Below, piece by piece: positions 55,127-64,000 of a DNA stretch of 64,000 nucleotides (position 1 is its first letter; every line of letters starts with the position of its first letter). Source of the DNA: Burkholderia pyrrocinia (lineage in GTDB: Bacteria > Pseudomonadota > Gammaproteobacteria > Burkholderiales > Burkholderiaceae). The stretch spans positions 3,162,001 through 3,226,000 of the forward strand of contig NZ_CP070977.1 of NCBI RefSeq assembly GCF_018417535.1. Direction: 5' to 3'. The translations under genes were made by a program, and so were the position numbers. The notes below the pieces were generated by a model, which was not told the DNA's origin, searched no databases, and saw only the letters and a program-made list of their open reading frames with translations.

Positions 55127-55402
55127 CGCCACCGCGCCCCGCGGCCTCGTCCCGCGCCGGCGTTGCTCCCCGCCCATTCCGACATTCCGCGTAATGCCGC
55201 GCTATGATCGTTGCGTGGCACCGGAAAACGCATCGGTGCGCCGTCGTACGGCCCGCGCTGTCAGATCGGCCGTCCACGGCCGACTAACGTTCCAGGGCGA
55301 GGCTTGGCGCCGCCGTCGTGCTGCTCTACCCGGCGCGTTGCGCCGTCGCTTCGCCAGTTGCTTGTCCCGTTCGATTGCCGTTCCGTCCAGGAGGCCGTAT
55401 CG

Positions 55403-56188
55403 ATGAGCACGCTCACCAATTCCCTCAAACAACGCCTGCGCGACGGCGACGAGCCGCTGTACGGCCTGTGGCTGTCGCTCGGCAGCGATTCGGCCGCGGA
55501 AGCGCTCGCGCACGCCGGCTACGACTGGCTCTGCATCGACATGGAACACGCGCCGAACGACAGCCGCGAGGTCGCCTCGCAGTTGCGCGCGATCGCTGCC
55601 GCACACCTGCCGAGCGAGCCCGTCGTGCGCGTGCCGGCGCGCGAGCCGTGGCTCGTGAAGCGCGCGCTCGACGCCGGCGCGCGCACGCTGATGTTTCCGT
55701 GCATCGAGACGCCCGACGACGCCGCGCACGCGGTGCGGCTCACGCGCTTCCCGTCGCCCGAATCGCCCGACGGGCTGCGCGGCGTCGCGGGCATGGTACG
55801 CGCGGCGGCGTACGGGATGCGCCGCGATTACGTGCAGACGGCGAACGCGCAGGTCGCGGTGATCGTGCAGATCGAATCGGCGCGCGGCGTCGACGAAGTC
55901 GAGCGGATCGCGGCGACGCCCGGCGTCGATTGCCTGTTCATCGGCCCGGCCGATCTCGCGGCGAGCCTCGGGCATCTCGGCGACATCCGCCACCCGGACG
56001 TGGAAACCGCGATGGCGCGCGTGCTCGCGGCCGGCAAGCAGGCCGGCGTCGCGGTCGGCATTTTCGCGGGCGATACGGCGGGCGCGCGGCAGTACCGCGA
56101 GGCCGGCTACCGGATGATCACGCTGTCGGCCGACGTGAGCTGGCTGCTGCGTGCGACGCGGCAAGCGCTGCAGGAGGTACGGTCATGA
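55403..56188 (+). CDS. HpcH/HpaI family aldolase
   Basis: A 261-residue class II (metal-dependent) aldolase of the HpaI type, acting on 2-keto-3-deoxy sugar acids or hydroxy-oxo-heptanedioate. Motifs: LYGLWLSLGSDSAAEALAHA, DWLCIDMEHAPND (His base in MEHAPND), VVRVPAREPWLVKRALDAGA, VIVQIESARGVDEVERIAAT and FIGPADLAASLGHLG. An AGGAGG-type site precedes the ATG. It overlaps the next gene by four bases. Confidence 0.92.
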   Translation: MSTLTNSLKQRLRDGDEPLYGLWLSLGSDSAAEALAHAGYDWLCIDMEHAPNDSREVASQLRAIAAAHLPSEPVVRVPAREPWLVKRALDAGARTLMFPCIETPDDAAHAVRLTRFPSPESPDGLRGVAGMVRAAAYGMRRDYVQTANAQVAVIVQIESARGVDEVERIAATPGVDCLFIGPADLAASLGHLGDIRHPDVETAMARVLAAGKQAGVAVGIFAGDTAGARQYREAGYRMITLSADVSWLLRATRQALQEVRS

Positions 56189-56970
56189 ACGGCGGCGACG
56201 GCGCGTCTTGCAGGCGCGCGCAGGGTGCGACCGGTGCGACCGGGGCATGCGCGCGGTTCGGCGCGATGCTCGGCCTGTGGGCCGTGTGTGTCGCGGCGGC
56301 CGCGCAGGGCGCGCCGCAAGCGAAGCCTGATCCGTCGCGCGAGACGCAATCGGCGGTCGCCGACTACAACGCCGGCGACTATCGCGCGGCGCTGGTGCAG
56401 TTCCACGACGCGGCCGAGCGCGGCGACCGTCTCGCGCAATTCAACTACGCGATGATGCTGCTGACGGGCGAAGGCGTGACGGCGAACGTCGACGAAGGGC
56501 TGCGCTGGCTGAAGCGCGCGGCTGACGCGAACATGTCGCATGCGCAGTACGTGTACGGCCGGATGTTCGACGACGGCGAGTTCGTCGCGCGCAATCCGTC
56601 CGAAGCGCATCGCTGGTTCCTGCGGGCGGCGAAGCAGGGGCATGTGCAGGCCGAGCTGTCGCTCGCGAACCAGTTTCTCGACGGACGCGGCACGCCGCGC
56701 GACAACCGGCAGGCGTTCGCGTGGTACAAGCAGGCCGCCGACGCCGGCGAGCCGACCGCGCAGTACGTGACCGCATCGTTCTACGAGCGCGGCGGCGACG
56801 GCGTCGAGCAGAACCTGAACATCGCGCGTGCGTATTACGCGGCGGCGGCCGCGCAGGGCGACGAGACGGCCGGGCTGAAATTCAAGGAGTTGAGCGCGCG
56901 GCTGAAGTCGCAGGGGCCGGCGCCGGGTGGCGGCGCGGAGCAAGGAGGCCCGCACGCGGCGCCGCAGTGA
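56185..56970 (+). CDS. Exported Sel1-repeat protein
   Basis: A 261-residue protein with an N-terminal hydrophobic signal region (residues ~22-43, FGAMLGLWAVCVAAAAQGAP). Four or five Sel1-like repeats of 36 residues follow (for example AQFNYAMMLLTGEGVTANVD, AQYVYGRMFDDGEFVARNPS, AELSLANQFLDGRGTPRDNR). The tail is Gly/Pro-rich. Such repeats mediate protein contacts in the envelope. Coupled to the aldolase gene by ATGA, although a shared pathway is not obvious. Confidence 0.88.
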   Translation: MNGGDGASCRRAQGATGATGACARFGAMLGLWAVCVAAAAQGAPQAKPDPSRETQSAVADYNAGDYRAALVQFHDAAERGDRLAQFNYAMMLLTGEGVTANVDEGLRWLKRAADANMSHAQYVYGRMFDDGEFVARNPSEAHRWFLRAAKQGHVQAELSLANQFLDGRGTPRDNRQAFAWYKQAADAGEPTAQYVTASFYERGGDGVEQNLNIARAYYAAAAAQGDETAGLKFKELSARLKSQGPAPGGGAEQGGPHAAPQ

Positions 56971-57014
56971 GCGGCGGCCGCGTTGCATCGCATGGCCGCG
57001 TTCGGCACGCCCGA

Positions 57015-57047
57015 TGAAAAACGGCGCCGCGGGGCGCCGTATTTTTT
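57015..57047. terminator. Bidirectional terminator, Sel1 gene / rodA
   Basis: ACGGCGCC-GCGG-GGCGCCGT with T6 on the plus strand and A4 on the other side. It lies between the convergent Sel1 gene and the elongasome operon. Confidence 0.85.
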
Positions 57048-57067
57048 CCGCGATGCAGGCTGCGCGG

Positions 57068-58216
57068 TCAGCTCTTCATCAGCCGCCGCTGTCGCCCGAC
57101 GCTCATGATCATCCCGATCGCGATGCCGAGCGTCGTGAGCGCGGTGCCGCCGTAACTCATGAACGGCAACGGCACGCCGACGACCGGCAGCACGCCGCTC
57201 ACCATCCCGATGTTGACGAATGCGTAGACGAAGAACGCGAGCGTGAGCGAGCCCGCGAGCAGGCGGCCGAACAGCGTCGCGCCCTGCGCGGCGATATAGA
57301 GCCCGCGCGCGATCAGCGCCATGTACAGCGTCAGCAGCACGAGCCCGCCTGCGAGCCCCCATTCCTCCGAGAACACCGCGAAGATGAAGTCGGTGTGCTT
57401 CTCCGGAATGAATTCGAGGTGCGCCTGCGTGCCCTTCAGGTAGCCCTTGCCGAGCACGCCGCCCGAGCCGATCGCGATCACGGCCTGGATCGTGTGGAAG
57501 CCCTTGCCGAGCGGGTCGGAGGTCGGGTCGAGCAGCGTGCACACGCGGTGCTTCTGGTAGTCGTGCATCAGTGGCCACTGCACTTCGGGCTGGCAGATGC
57601 GCTCCTCGAACACCGCGATCGACCCGACCGCGATCACGCCCGCGACGAGCACCGGCACGATCAGCTTGAACGACAGGCCGGCGAGGTAGATCACGAAGAA
57701 GCCGGCCGCGAACACGAGCAGGCCCGTGCCGAGGTCGGGCTGCTTCGCGATCAGCCCGACCGGCACCAGCAGGATTCCGAACGCGACGAGGAAGTCGTAC
57801 CAGCGCAGCCCGCCTTCGCGGCGCTGGTAGTACCACGCGAGCATCAGCGGCGTCGCGATCTTGAGGATCTCCGACGGCTGGATCACGACGCCGACGTTCA
57901 GCCAGCGCTTCGCGCCCTTCTTGGTCATCCCGAACAGCGCGACCGCGATCAGCAGCGCGACCCCGAACGTATAGAGCGGGACCGCGAAGCGCATCAGCGT
58001 GGTCGGCGGGATGTTGGCGATCACCCACATCAGCACGAACGTCAGCAGGATGTTGCGCAGTTGATCCTCGACGCGACCCGGCATGTCGATCGCCGCGCTG
58101 TACAGCGTGACGATGCCGACGCACAGCAGCAGGAACACGATGAGGGCGAGCGGGCGGTCGAAGCCCGCGAACATCTGCTTGATCTTGTCGAGCCAGGCGC
58201 GCTTGTCGAATTGCAT
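57068..58216 (-). CDS. rodA: Rod-shape glycosyltransferase RodA
   Basis: A SEDS-family peptidoglycan polymerase of the elongasome (382 residues, ~10 membrane helices). Motifs: QPSEILKIATPLMLAWYYQR, AKQPDLGTGLLVFAAGF, FAVFSEEWGLAGG and the C-terminal PLPFMSYGGTALTTLG. Last gene of the operon, 11 bp after mrdA. Confidence 0.96.
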   Translation of the reverse strand: MQFDKRAWLDKIKQMFAGFDRPLALIVFLLLCVGIVTLYSAAIDMPGRVEDQLRNILLTFVLMWVIANIPPTTLMRFAVPLYTFGVALLIAVALFGMTKKGAKRWLNVGVVIQPSEILKIATPLMLAWYYQRREGGLRWYDFLVAFGILLVPVGLIAKQPDLGTGLLVFAAGFFVIYLAGLSFKLIVPVLVAGVIAVGSIAVFEERICQPEVQWPLMHDYQKHRVCTLLDPTSDPLGKGFHTIQAVIAIGSGGVLGKGYLKGTQAHLEFIPEKHTDFIFAVFSEEWGLAGGLVLLTLYMALIARGLYIAAQGATLFGRLLAGSLTLAFFVYAFVNIGMVSGVLPVVGVPLPFMSYGGTALTTLGIAIGMIMSVGRQRRLMKS

Positions 58217-58227
58217 GCCTTTCTCCG

Positions 58228-60513
58228 TTAATGAGCGGTGCCGGCGTCCGCCGCTTTCGCGGGGGCCGTCGCACGATGGTTGTCGTCCCGCGGCGCGGCA
58301 GCGACCGGCTGCGCGTCGCTGGCGGGGCGGCGCGGCCGGTGCGGGCGCCGGATCGGCGGCAGGCTCGCGGCCCTCGGCGCCGCGGCGCTCGCGTCGGCGG
58401 GCTGCGCCGCGCTTGCACCGGCCGCACCCGACGCATCGGACGCCGACGCGGCCGAGGCCGCATCGGCCGCGCTGGCCGCGGTCTGCACGACGGGCTGCGG
58501 CAGCGTCTTGAAGCCGACCGCGACGGCGGCGGGCTTGTTCGCGTCGCCGATCACCGGTGCGTTGACGGGTTCGGTCGCCGATGCCGCGGCGGCCACGGCC
58601 GCGGCCTCGTTCTTCGGGTTCTGGCGCTCGACGAGGTAGAAATCGAGCACGCGGCGCGCGATCGGGCCCGCGGCCTGCGCGCCCCAGCCGCCGTTCTCGA
58701 CGACCAGCGCCACGGCGATCTGCGGATGGTCGACCGGCGCGTACGCGATGAACAGTGCGTGGTCGCGCAGGTGCTCGGCGAGCAGGTGGCCCTTGTAGTT
58801 GGAGCCCTGCAGCGAGAACACCTGCGCGGTACCGGTCTTGCCGGCGGCGAGGTACGGCGCACCGCGGAACACCTTGTACGCGGTGCCGGACGGGTTCTCG
58901 ATCACGTTCTCCATGCCGCGCTTCACGACATCGATGTCGGCCTGCTTGAGCGGGATCGTCTCGCTTTCCTTCGGCACGGTCAGGTGGCGCCCGCGCGTGA
59001 TCGGATCCTCGACTTCCTTCACGAGGTGCGGCTTCATCACGACGCCGTTGTTCGCGAGCGTCGCGGTCGCGTGCGCGAGCTGCAGGATCGTGAACGAGTT
59101 GTAGCCCTGGCCGATCCCGAGGCTGATCGTCTCGCCGTCGAACCACTTCTGCTGCGCGGCCTTCTTGAACGCCTTCTTCTTCCAGTCGGTCGACGGCAGG
59201 ATCCCGCGCGCTTCGCCCTGGATGTCGATCCCGGTGATCTGGCCGAAGCCGAACGGCTTCATGAAGTTCGCGATCGCGTTCACGCCGAGGTCGCGCGCGA
59301 GCATGTAGAAGTAGGTGTCGTTCGACACCATGATCGCCTTGTTCATGTCGACCCAGCCCTGGCCCGAGCGCACGTCGTTGCGGAACGTGTGGCCGCCGAA
59401 CGTGAAGTAGCCGGGATCCTGGAACCCCCAGCCCGGCGAACGCTTGCCGAGCGTCAGGCCCGCGAGCGCCATGAACGGCTTGTACGTCGAGCCGGGCGGG
59501 TAGGTGCCGTGCAGCGGGCGGTTCAGGAGCGGTTTGTCGGTCGACGTGTTGAGTTCGTCCCAGGTCTGCTGGTCGATGCCGTCGACGAACGAATTCGGGT
59601 CGAAGCTCGGCGACGACACGAACGCGAGCACGTCGCCCGTCTTCGGCTCGATCGCGACGAGCGCGCCGCGCTTGCCGGCGAACGCCTGCTCGGCAACCTG
59701 CTGCAGCCCGATGTCGAGCGACAGCACGAGGTTGTTGCCGGGCGTCGCCTGCGTGCGCGACAGCGTGCGCACGGGCCGGCCGCCGGCCGTCACCTCGACT
59801 TCCTCGAAGCCCGTCAGCCCGTGCAGCTCGGTCTCGTAGCTCTGCTCGACGCCGATCTTGCCGATGTAGTCGGTGCCCTTGTAGTTGTTCGCGTCGCGGC
59901 GCGGATCGTAGTTTTCCTGGTCGCTGTCGTTGTCGTCGCTCACCGCGTCGATACGATCCTGATCGCGCTTCGAGATCCGGCCGATGTAGCCGATCACGTG
60001 CGCGGCGGTCGTGCCGAGCGGGTATTGGCGGAACAGCCGCGCGCGCACGTCGACGCCGGGGAAGCGGAAGCGCTGCGCGGTGAAGCGCGCGACTTCCGCA
60101 TCGGTCAGCCGCGTGCGGATCGGCAGGCTCTCGAAGTTCTTCGAGTCTTCCTGCAATTTCTTGAAGCGGCGGCGGTCGCGTGCGTCGATCGGGATGATCT
60201 CGGACAGCTTGTCGATCGTGTTGTCGAGCGTGTCGTCGAGCTTCGACGGCGTGATCTCGAGCGTGTACGCCGAATAGTTCTTCGCGAGGATCACGCCGTT
60301 GCGGTCGGTGATGATCCCGCGGTTCGGCACGATCGGCGCGACCGAGATGCGGTTTTCCTCGGCCTGCAGCGCGTATTTGCCGTGCTGCATCAACTGCAGG
60401 TAGAAGAAGCGGCTCGCGAGCAGCCCGAAGCAGACGAACACGAACACGCCCGCCGCCGCGACGCGCAGGCGGAACTTCGAGAGCTGCTGTTGGGTGTCGT
60501 TGAATTCGGTCAT
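58228..60513 (-). CDS. mrdA: Penicillin-binding protein 2 with long Ala-rich tail
   Basis: Transpeptidase partner of RodA (761 residues). One N-terminal membrane helix (~18-40) precedes a PBP dimerisation domain (~60-240). The transpeptidase domain carries Ser342-x-x-Lys345 (PPGSTYKPF), SxN in IMVSNDTYF and AGKTGTAQV. About 125 C-terminal residues are an Ala/Pro-rich low-complexity extension (ASAADAASAASASDASGAAG and similar) that E. coli PBP2 lacks. Confidence 0.95.
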   Translation of the reverse strand: MTEFNDTQQQLSKFRLRVAAAGVFVFVCFGLLASRFFYLQLMQHGKYALQAEENRISVAPIVPNRGIITDRNGVILAKNYSAYTLEITPSKLDDTLDNTIDKLSEIIPIDARDRRRFKKLQEDSKNFESLPIRTRLTDAEVARFTAQRFRFPGVDVRARLFRQYPLGTTAAHVIGYIGRISKRDQDRIDAVSDDNDSDQENYDPRRDANNYKGTDYIGKIGVEQSYETELHGLTGFEEVEVTAGGRPVRTLSRTQATPGNNLVLSLDIGLQQVAEQAFAGKRGALVAIEPKTGDVLAFVSSPSFDPNSFVDGIDQQTWDELNTSTDKPLLNRPLHGTYPPGSTYKPFMALAGLTLGKRSPGWGFQDPGYFTFGGHTFRNDVRSGQGWVDMNKAIMVSNDTYFYMLARDLGVNAIANFMKPFGFGQITGIDIQGEARGILPSTDWKKKAFKKAAQQKWFDGETISLGIGQGYNSFTILQLAHATATLANNGVVMKPHLVKEVEDPITRGRHLTVPKESETIPLKQADIDVVKRGMENVIENPSGTAYKVFRGAPYLAAGKTGTAQVFSLQGSNYKGHLLAEHLRDHALFIAYAPVDHPQIAVALVVENGGWGAQAAGPIARRVLDFYLVERQNPKNEAAAVAAAASATEPVNAPVIGDANKPAAVAVGFKTLPQPVVQTAASAADAASAASASDASGAAGASAAQPADASAAAPRAASLPPIRRPHRPRRPASDAQPVAAAPRDDNHRATAPAKAADAGTAH

Positions 60514-60616
60514 GCGGTTAGGGTCGATCTGACCCGCGGGCGCGCGGGCGAGGTGCCGCCCCGAAGCGCGGTGCGCGGCGGGCGTGGGGGCGGCGGGTAT
60601 TCAAGGTCGGTCCGGC

Positions 60617-61129
60617 TCAGATGGGGCGCGTGTCGTCCGGATCGACCGGGCGGCGTTGCGGCATCAGCAGCAGGTGGCTCGCGATCGGCCACAGCGCGGC
60701 CTCGACGAAGCCGTCGACCAGGTAGCGCCAGCCGGGGAACGCGGCGCCCATCACGAGACGGATCACGAACGGCACGAGCTGCGCGACGACGAGCAGCGGC
60801 GTGACATACAGCACCTGCACGCCGATCGGCATCCAAAGCACGCGGCGGTGGATTGTGATCGCACCGTACGACAGCAGCGTATAGGCGAGCGCGTGCTCGC
60901 CGAGCAGCCCCGCGTCATGCACGTCCATCAGGATGCCGAGCGCGAACGCGACGCCCATCCCGACCTTGCGCGGCTGGTGGATGTTCCAGAACAACAGCAC
61001 GAGCGCGACGAAATCGGGCACGCCGGGCAGGCGGCCCCACGGCATCAGGTTCAGCAGGAACGCGGCGGCGAGGCTGAAGACGATGAAGTACGGATTGACC
61101 GGCTGCAGGATGTATTGCGGGCGGTTCAT
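60617..61129 (-). CDS. mreD: Rod shape-determining protein MreD
   Basis: A 170-residue inner-membrane protein with about five hydrophobic helices, linking MreC to the elongasome. Conserved parts include FSLAAAFLLNLMPWG, NIHQPRKVGMGVAFALGILM and HALAYTLLSYGAI. Its start overlaps the mreC stop. Confidence 0.93.
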   Translation of the reverse strand: MNRPQYILQPVNPYFIVFSLAAAFLLNLMPWGRLPGVPDFVALVLLFWNIHQPRKVGMGVAFALGILMDVHDAGLLGEHALAYTLLSYGAITIHRRVLWMPIGVQVLYVTPLLVVAQLVPFVIRLVMGAAFPGWRYLVDGFVEAALWPIASHLLLMPQRRPVDPDDTRPI

Positions 61130-62196
61130 CGCTGGGCTCCTGGTTGCCCGGCCGGGGACTTCGCGGGCGCGGCGGCGGGCTTGCCGGGGGCGGCGGGCGC
61201 GGCCGGCGCGGGCTTCGCGCCGGGCTGGGCCGCAGCGGCCGGTTTCGCGTTCGCGTCGGCCTTGTCGGCTTTCTCGCCCTTCGCGGCGGCTTTCGCGCCC
61301 TTCTTGCCGCCCTTCGCGTTCTTGTCGGCGGCCGGTTCGAGTTCGGCCGGGCGCGGCGGGATGTCGTTCTGGTAATGCAGCACGAGCATCTGGCGCGCGC
61401 CGCGTACGGCCGCGACCGGCGCGCAGGTCACGCGCGCGAATGCGGTATCGGCGAGCTTGTCGACGCGCACGACCTTCGCGACCGGCAGGCCGGGCGGATA
61501 GACGCCGTCGAGGCCGCTCGTGACGAGCTCGTCGCCGACGACGAGATCCGCGCTCGTCGGCACGAAGCGCAGGTCGAGCGAATCGCCCTTCGGCGTGCCG
61601 TAGATCACGCTGCGCAGGCCGGTGCGCAGCACCTGTACCGGAATCGCGAGATCGCGGTCGGTGACCAGCGTGACTTCGGACTGCAGCGGGAACACGCGCG
61701 TGACCTGGCCGACCACGCCGTCCTCGCTGACGACGGGCGCGCCGTTCTGGATGCCCTGCTGCGAACCTTGCCCGACCACGATCTTCTGCGTGAACGGATC
61801 GCTGGTGTCGTACTGGATCTCGACCGGCGTCGATTGCGTCGCGATGTGCTGGCGCAGCTCGAGCACCGCGCGCAGGTGCATGTTTTCCTGCGCGAGCACG
61901 GCGGCCTGGTTGGCCTGCGTCGACAGTTGCAGGTTGCGTTTGCGGAGGTCGTCGTTCTCGTGGCGCAGCGACGCGCCGGTGACGGCGATGTCGGCCGCGC
62001 CCATGAACAGGTCGCGCGGCACGAGCGCCGCGCGCTGCAGCGGGTAGAGCACGGTGCCGAGTACGCCGCGAACGATTTCGAGCGTGCTGAAGCGCGCGTC
62101 CGACACGAGGAGCGCGATGGCGAGGGCAACGAAGAAGATGAGCCGCGCGAGCGCGGGCGGACCTTGCTTGAAGAGGGGCGGCGGACTGTATTCCAT
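61126..62196 (-). CDS. mreC: Rod shape-determining protein MreC
   Basis: A bitopic protein (356 residues) of the elongasome: membrane helix ~15-35, coiled coil (~65-110, LRHENDDLRKRNLQLSTQAN), then a periplasmic beta domain (to ~280, with GVVGQVTRVFPLQSEVTLVT and LVTSGLDGVYPPGLPV). The last ~75 residues are an Ala/Lys/Pro-rich tail not found in E. coli MreC. It is separated from mreB by an unusual 400-bp structured gap. Confidence 0.94.
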   Translation of the reverse strand: MEYSPPPLFKQGPPALARLIFFVALAIALLVSDARFSTLEIVRGVLGTVLYPLQRAALVPRDLFMGAADIAVTGASLRHENDDLRKRNLQLSTQANQAAVLAQENMHLRAVLELRQHIATQSTPVEIQYDTSDPFTQKIVVGQGSQQGIQNGAPVVSEDGVVGQVTRVFPLQSEVTLVTDRDLAIPVQVLRTGLRSVIYGTPKGDSLDLRFVPTSADLVVGDELVTSGLDGVYPPGLPVAKVVRVDKLADTAFARVTCAPVAAVRGARQMLVLHYQNDIPPRPAELEPAADKNAKGGKKGAKAAAKGEKADKADANAKPAAAAQPGAKPAPAAPAAPGKPAAAPAKSPAGQPGAQR

Positions 62197-62313
62197 GGTC
62201 GGCGCCGGGCGCGTGTGATCGGTTAAATGATGCTCAGACGCGCAAACGGCGCGGCGGTTCGTTCTAAACGAGCGATCCGGCCACGCCGCGGGTGCGTCAT
62301 ATCAACGAAATCG

Positions 62314-62598
62314 GGGGGCTGTTTTCCCATGAAACGTGCGTGCGTTGACCCGAAACGGGCCGCTCGCAAGGATCGCGACGCCGCGAATACTTGACGTATT
62401 CGCAAGGAGCATGACGCAGCGAGCGGCCCGTTTCGGGTCAACCCCAAATTTAAAATTCGTTTCACGGGAATGCCCGAAATCGGCCGCATGGCGGCGTCGT
62501 TCGTCGCTTGTTTGGCGCGGCCAAACGGCGCTCCTCACTTCTTGCCCTGCGACCGATTTCGGGCATTCGCACGTACGTTTCATGGGAAAACAACCCCC
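62314..62598. repeat. Nested inverted-repeat element between mreB and mreC
   Basis: Outer arms (62314-62344 and 62568-62598) pair over 31 bp with about three mismatches. Inside are a perfect 23-bp repeat (62345-62367 with 62419-62441), with an apical GCGAATAC/GTATTCGC hairpin (62383-62403), and a perfect 16-bp repeat (62468-62483 with 62553-62568), with an apical GTTTGGC/GCCAAAC hairpin (62510-62526). The parts abut, so an mreB-mreC transcript would fold as a three-way junction with one ~26-nt linker. CGTTTCAYGGGAA occurs at both 62458 and 62576, giving a second possible partner for the left arm. It begins 7 bp after the mreB stop. It could be a mobile palindromic (REP/MITE-like) unit or an mRNA control element. 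Confidence 0.85.
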
Positions 62599-62605
62599 TA
62601 GACGA

Positions 62606-63649
<1,044 letters not shown>

Positions 63650-64000
63650 TCAGAATCCTGTTTCGCTCTGGGCCGGCCCTGCATAGCGAACGCTGAGGGC
63701 GGCAGCGGAAAAAATAACAGCCTCGGGAAGCGTGGCGGAAGCGGCCGCCGCGGCGCACGAAGCTGCGAGTGATGTCTACCGGGGATCGCACGAAGCACGC
63801 ACGGCTTGCCGAAGTGGGGCGAAACGGTGCGGGAAAAGGCTGCCGGGTTTGGGTCGAACGCGTAATGATACCTTATAATTTCACGGTATTTGAATCGAAA
63901 CGGGCGGTATTTTTGCCGCTTCGGTCCCGATTTTTGAGGGTGGGATCGCACCCTCCAACCCCCCGCCGCGGCGCTGCTTTCGATGCGCCGCGCAGCCTTG
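63650..64000. promoter_or_regulatory. mreB upstream region with a plus-strand TATAAT
   Basis: 351 bp without a gene. A perfect TATAAT (63874-63879) on the plus strand points rightwards out of the window, where gatC usually starts in Burkholderia. On the minus strand an overlapping AT-rich stretch offers -10-like boxes for mreB, but none has a clear -35. The region from 63880 to 64000 shows nothing definite. Confidence 0.4.

Overview
The window is about 64 kb of GC-rich chromosomal DNA from a beta-proteobacterium. It is most likely the main chromosome of a Burkholderia, probably of the cepacia complex. Reasons: the yidC-mnmE pair, the rodA-mrdA-mreD-mreC-mreB block, the def-fmt-LysE-htpX-rsmB-DUF4390-ntrY/ntrX run, the phosphonate cluster with a PhnR-type GntR regulator, and the codon and base use. 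The species call is inference. Nearly all genes are ordinary chromosomal genes, and no prophage, insertion sequence, CRISPR array or rRNA operon was seen.

Layout. 1-3945: 5'-truncated yidC, an XRE regulator with two candidate palindromic operators, and mnmE. 4047-6784: a visibly AT-richer accessory island. It holds a DUF6402-type gene broken by a frameshift, a small secreted protein, and a decayed mirror copy of the same module on the other strand. 6872-12031: a mini-lipoprotein, a MASE4-GGDEF diguanylate cyclase, small conserved proteins, speG, yaeQ, a VOC protein, and a strong candidate small RNA with two anti-Shine-Dalgarno motifs. 12298-16837: ada-alkA alkylation repair, gshA and a DUF4148 protein. 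17282-28046: lactate permease, LysR, Tat-exported phospholipase C, then a phosphonate cluster (PhnR-type GntR, aminophosphonate oxidoreductase, phnW reduced to a 3' remnant, phnA, phnY).

28138-37865: a polar amino-acid ABC transporter, a hydrolase divergent from a CGNR regulator across an inverted repeat, a DUF3592 protein, tRNA-Lys(CUU), a thioesterase-patatin pair, a hydroxyacid dehydrogenase and a LysR regulator. 37995-51260: topB, a thioredoxin-like protein, dprA, then on the other strand def, fmt, a LysE exporter, htpX, and the overlapping rsmB-DUF4390-ntrY-response regulator operon. 51321-57000: tRNA-Phe(GAA), a parDE toxin-antitoxin pair with a gene of unknown function, queC-queE-queD, an aldolase and a Sel1 protein. 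57068-63649: the elongasome operon, transcribed leftwards as mreB-mreC-mreD-mrdA-rodA.

Most notable: (a) a 285-bp nested inverted-repeat element between mreB and mreC that would fold as a three-way junction, with a second possible pairing of its closing stem; (b) a ~70-nt small RNA at 11957-12026 whose repeats are complementary to the ribosome-binding sites of two genes here, including the lactate permease; (c) an almost complete deletion of phnW that keeps its leader, next to overlapping face-to-face promoters and a palindromic operator; (d) the mirror-image decaying DUF6402 module.
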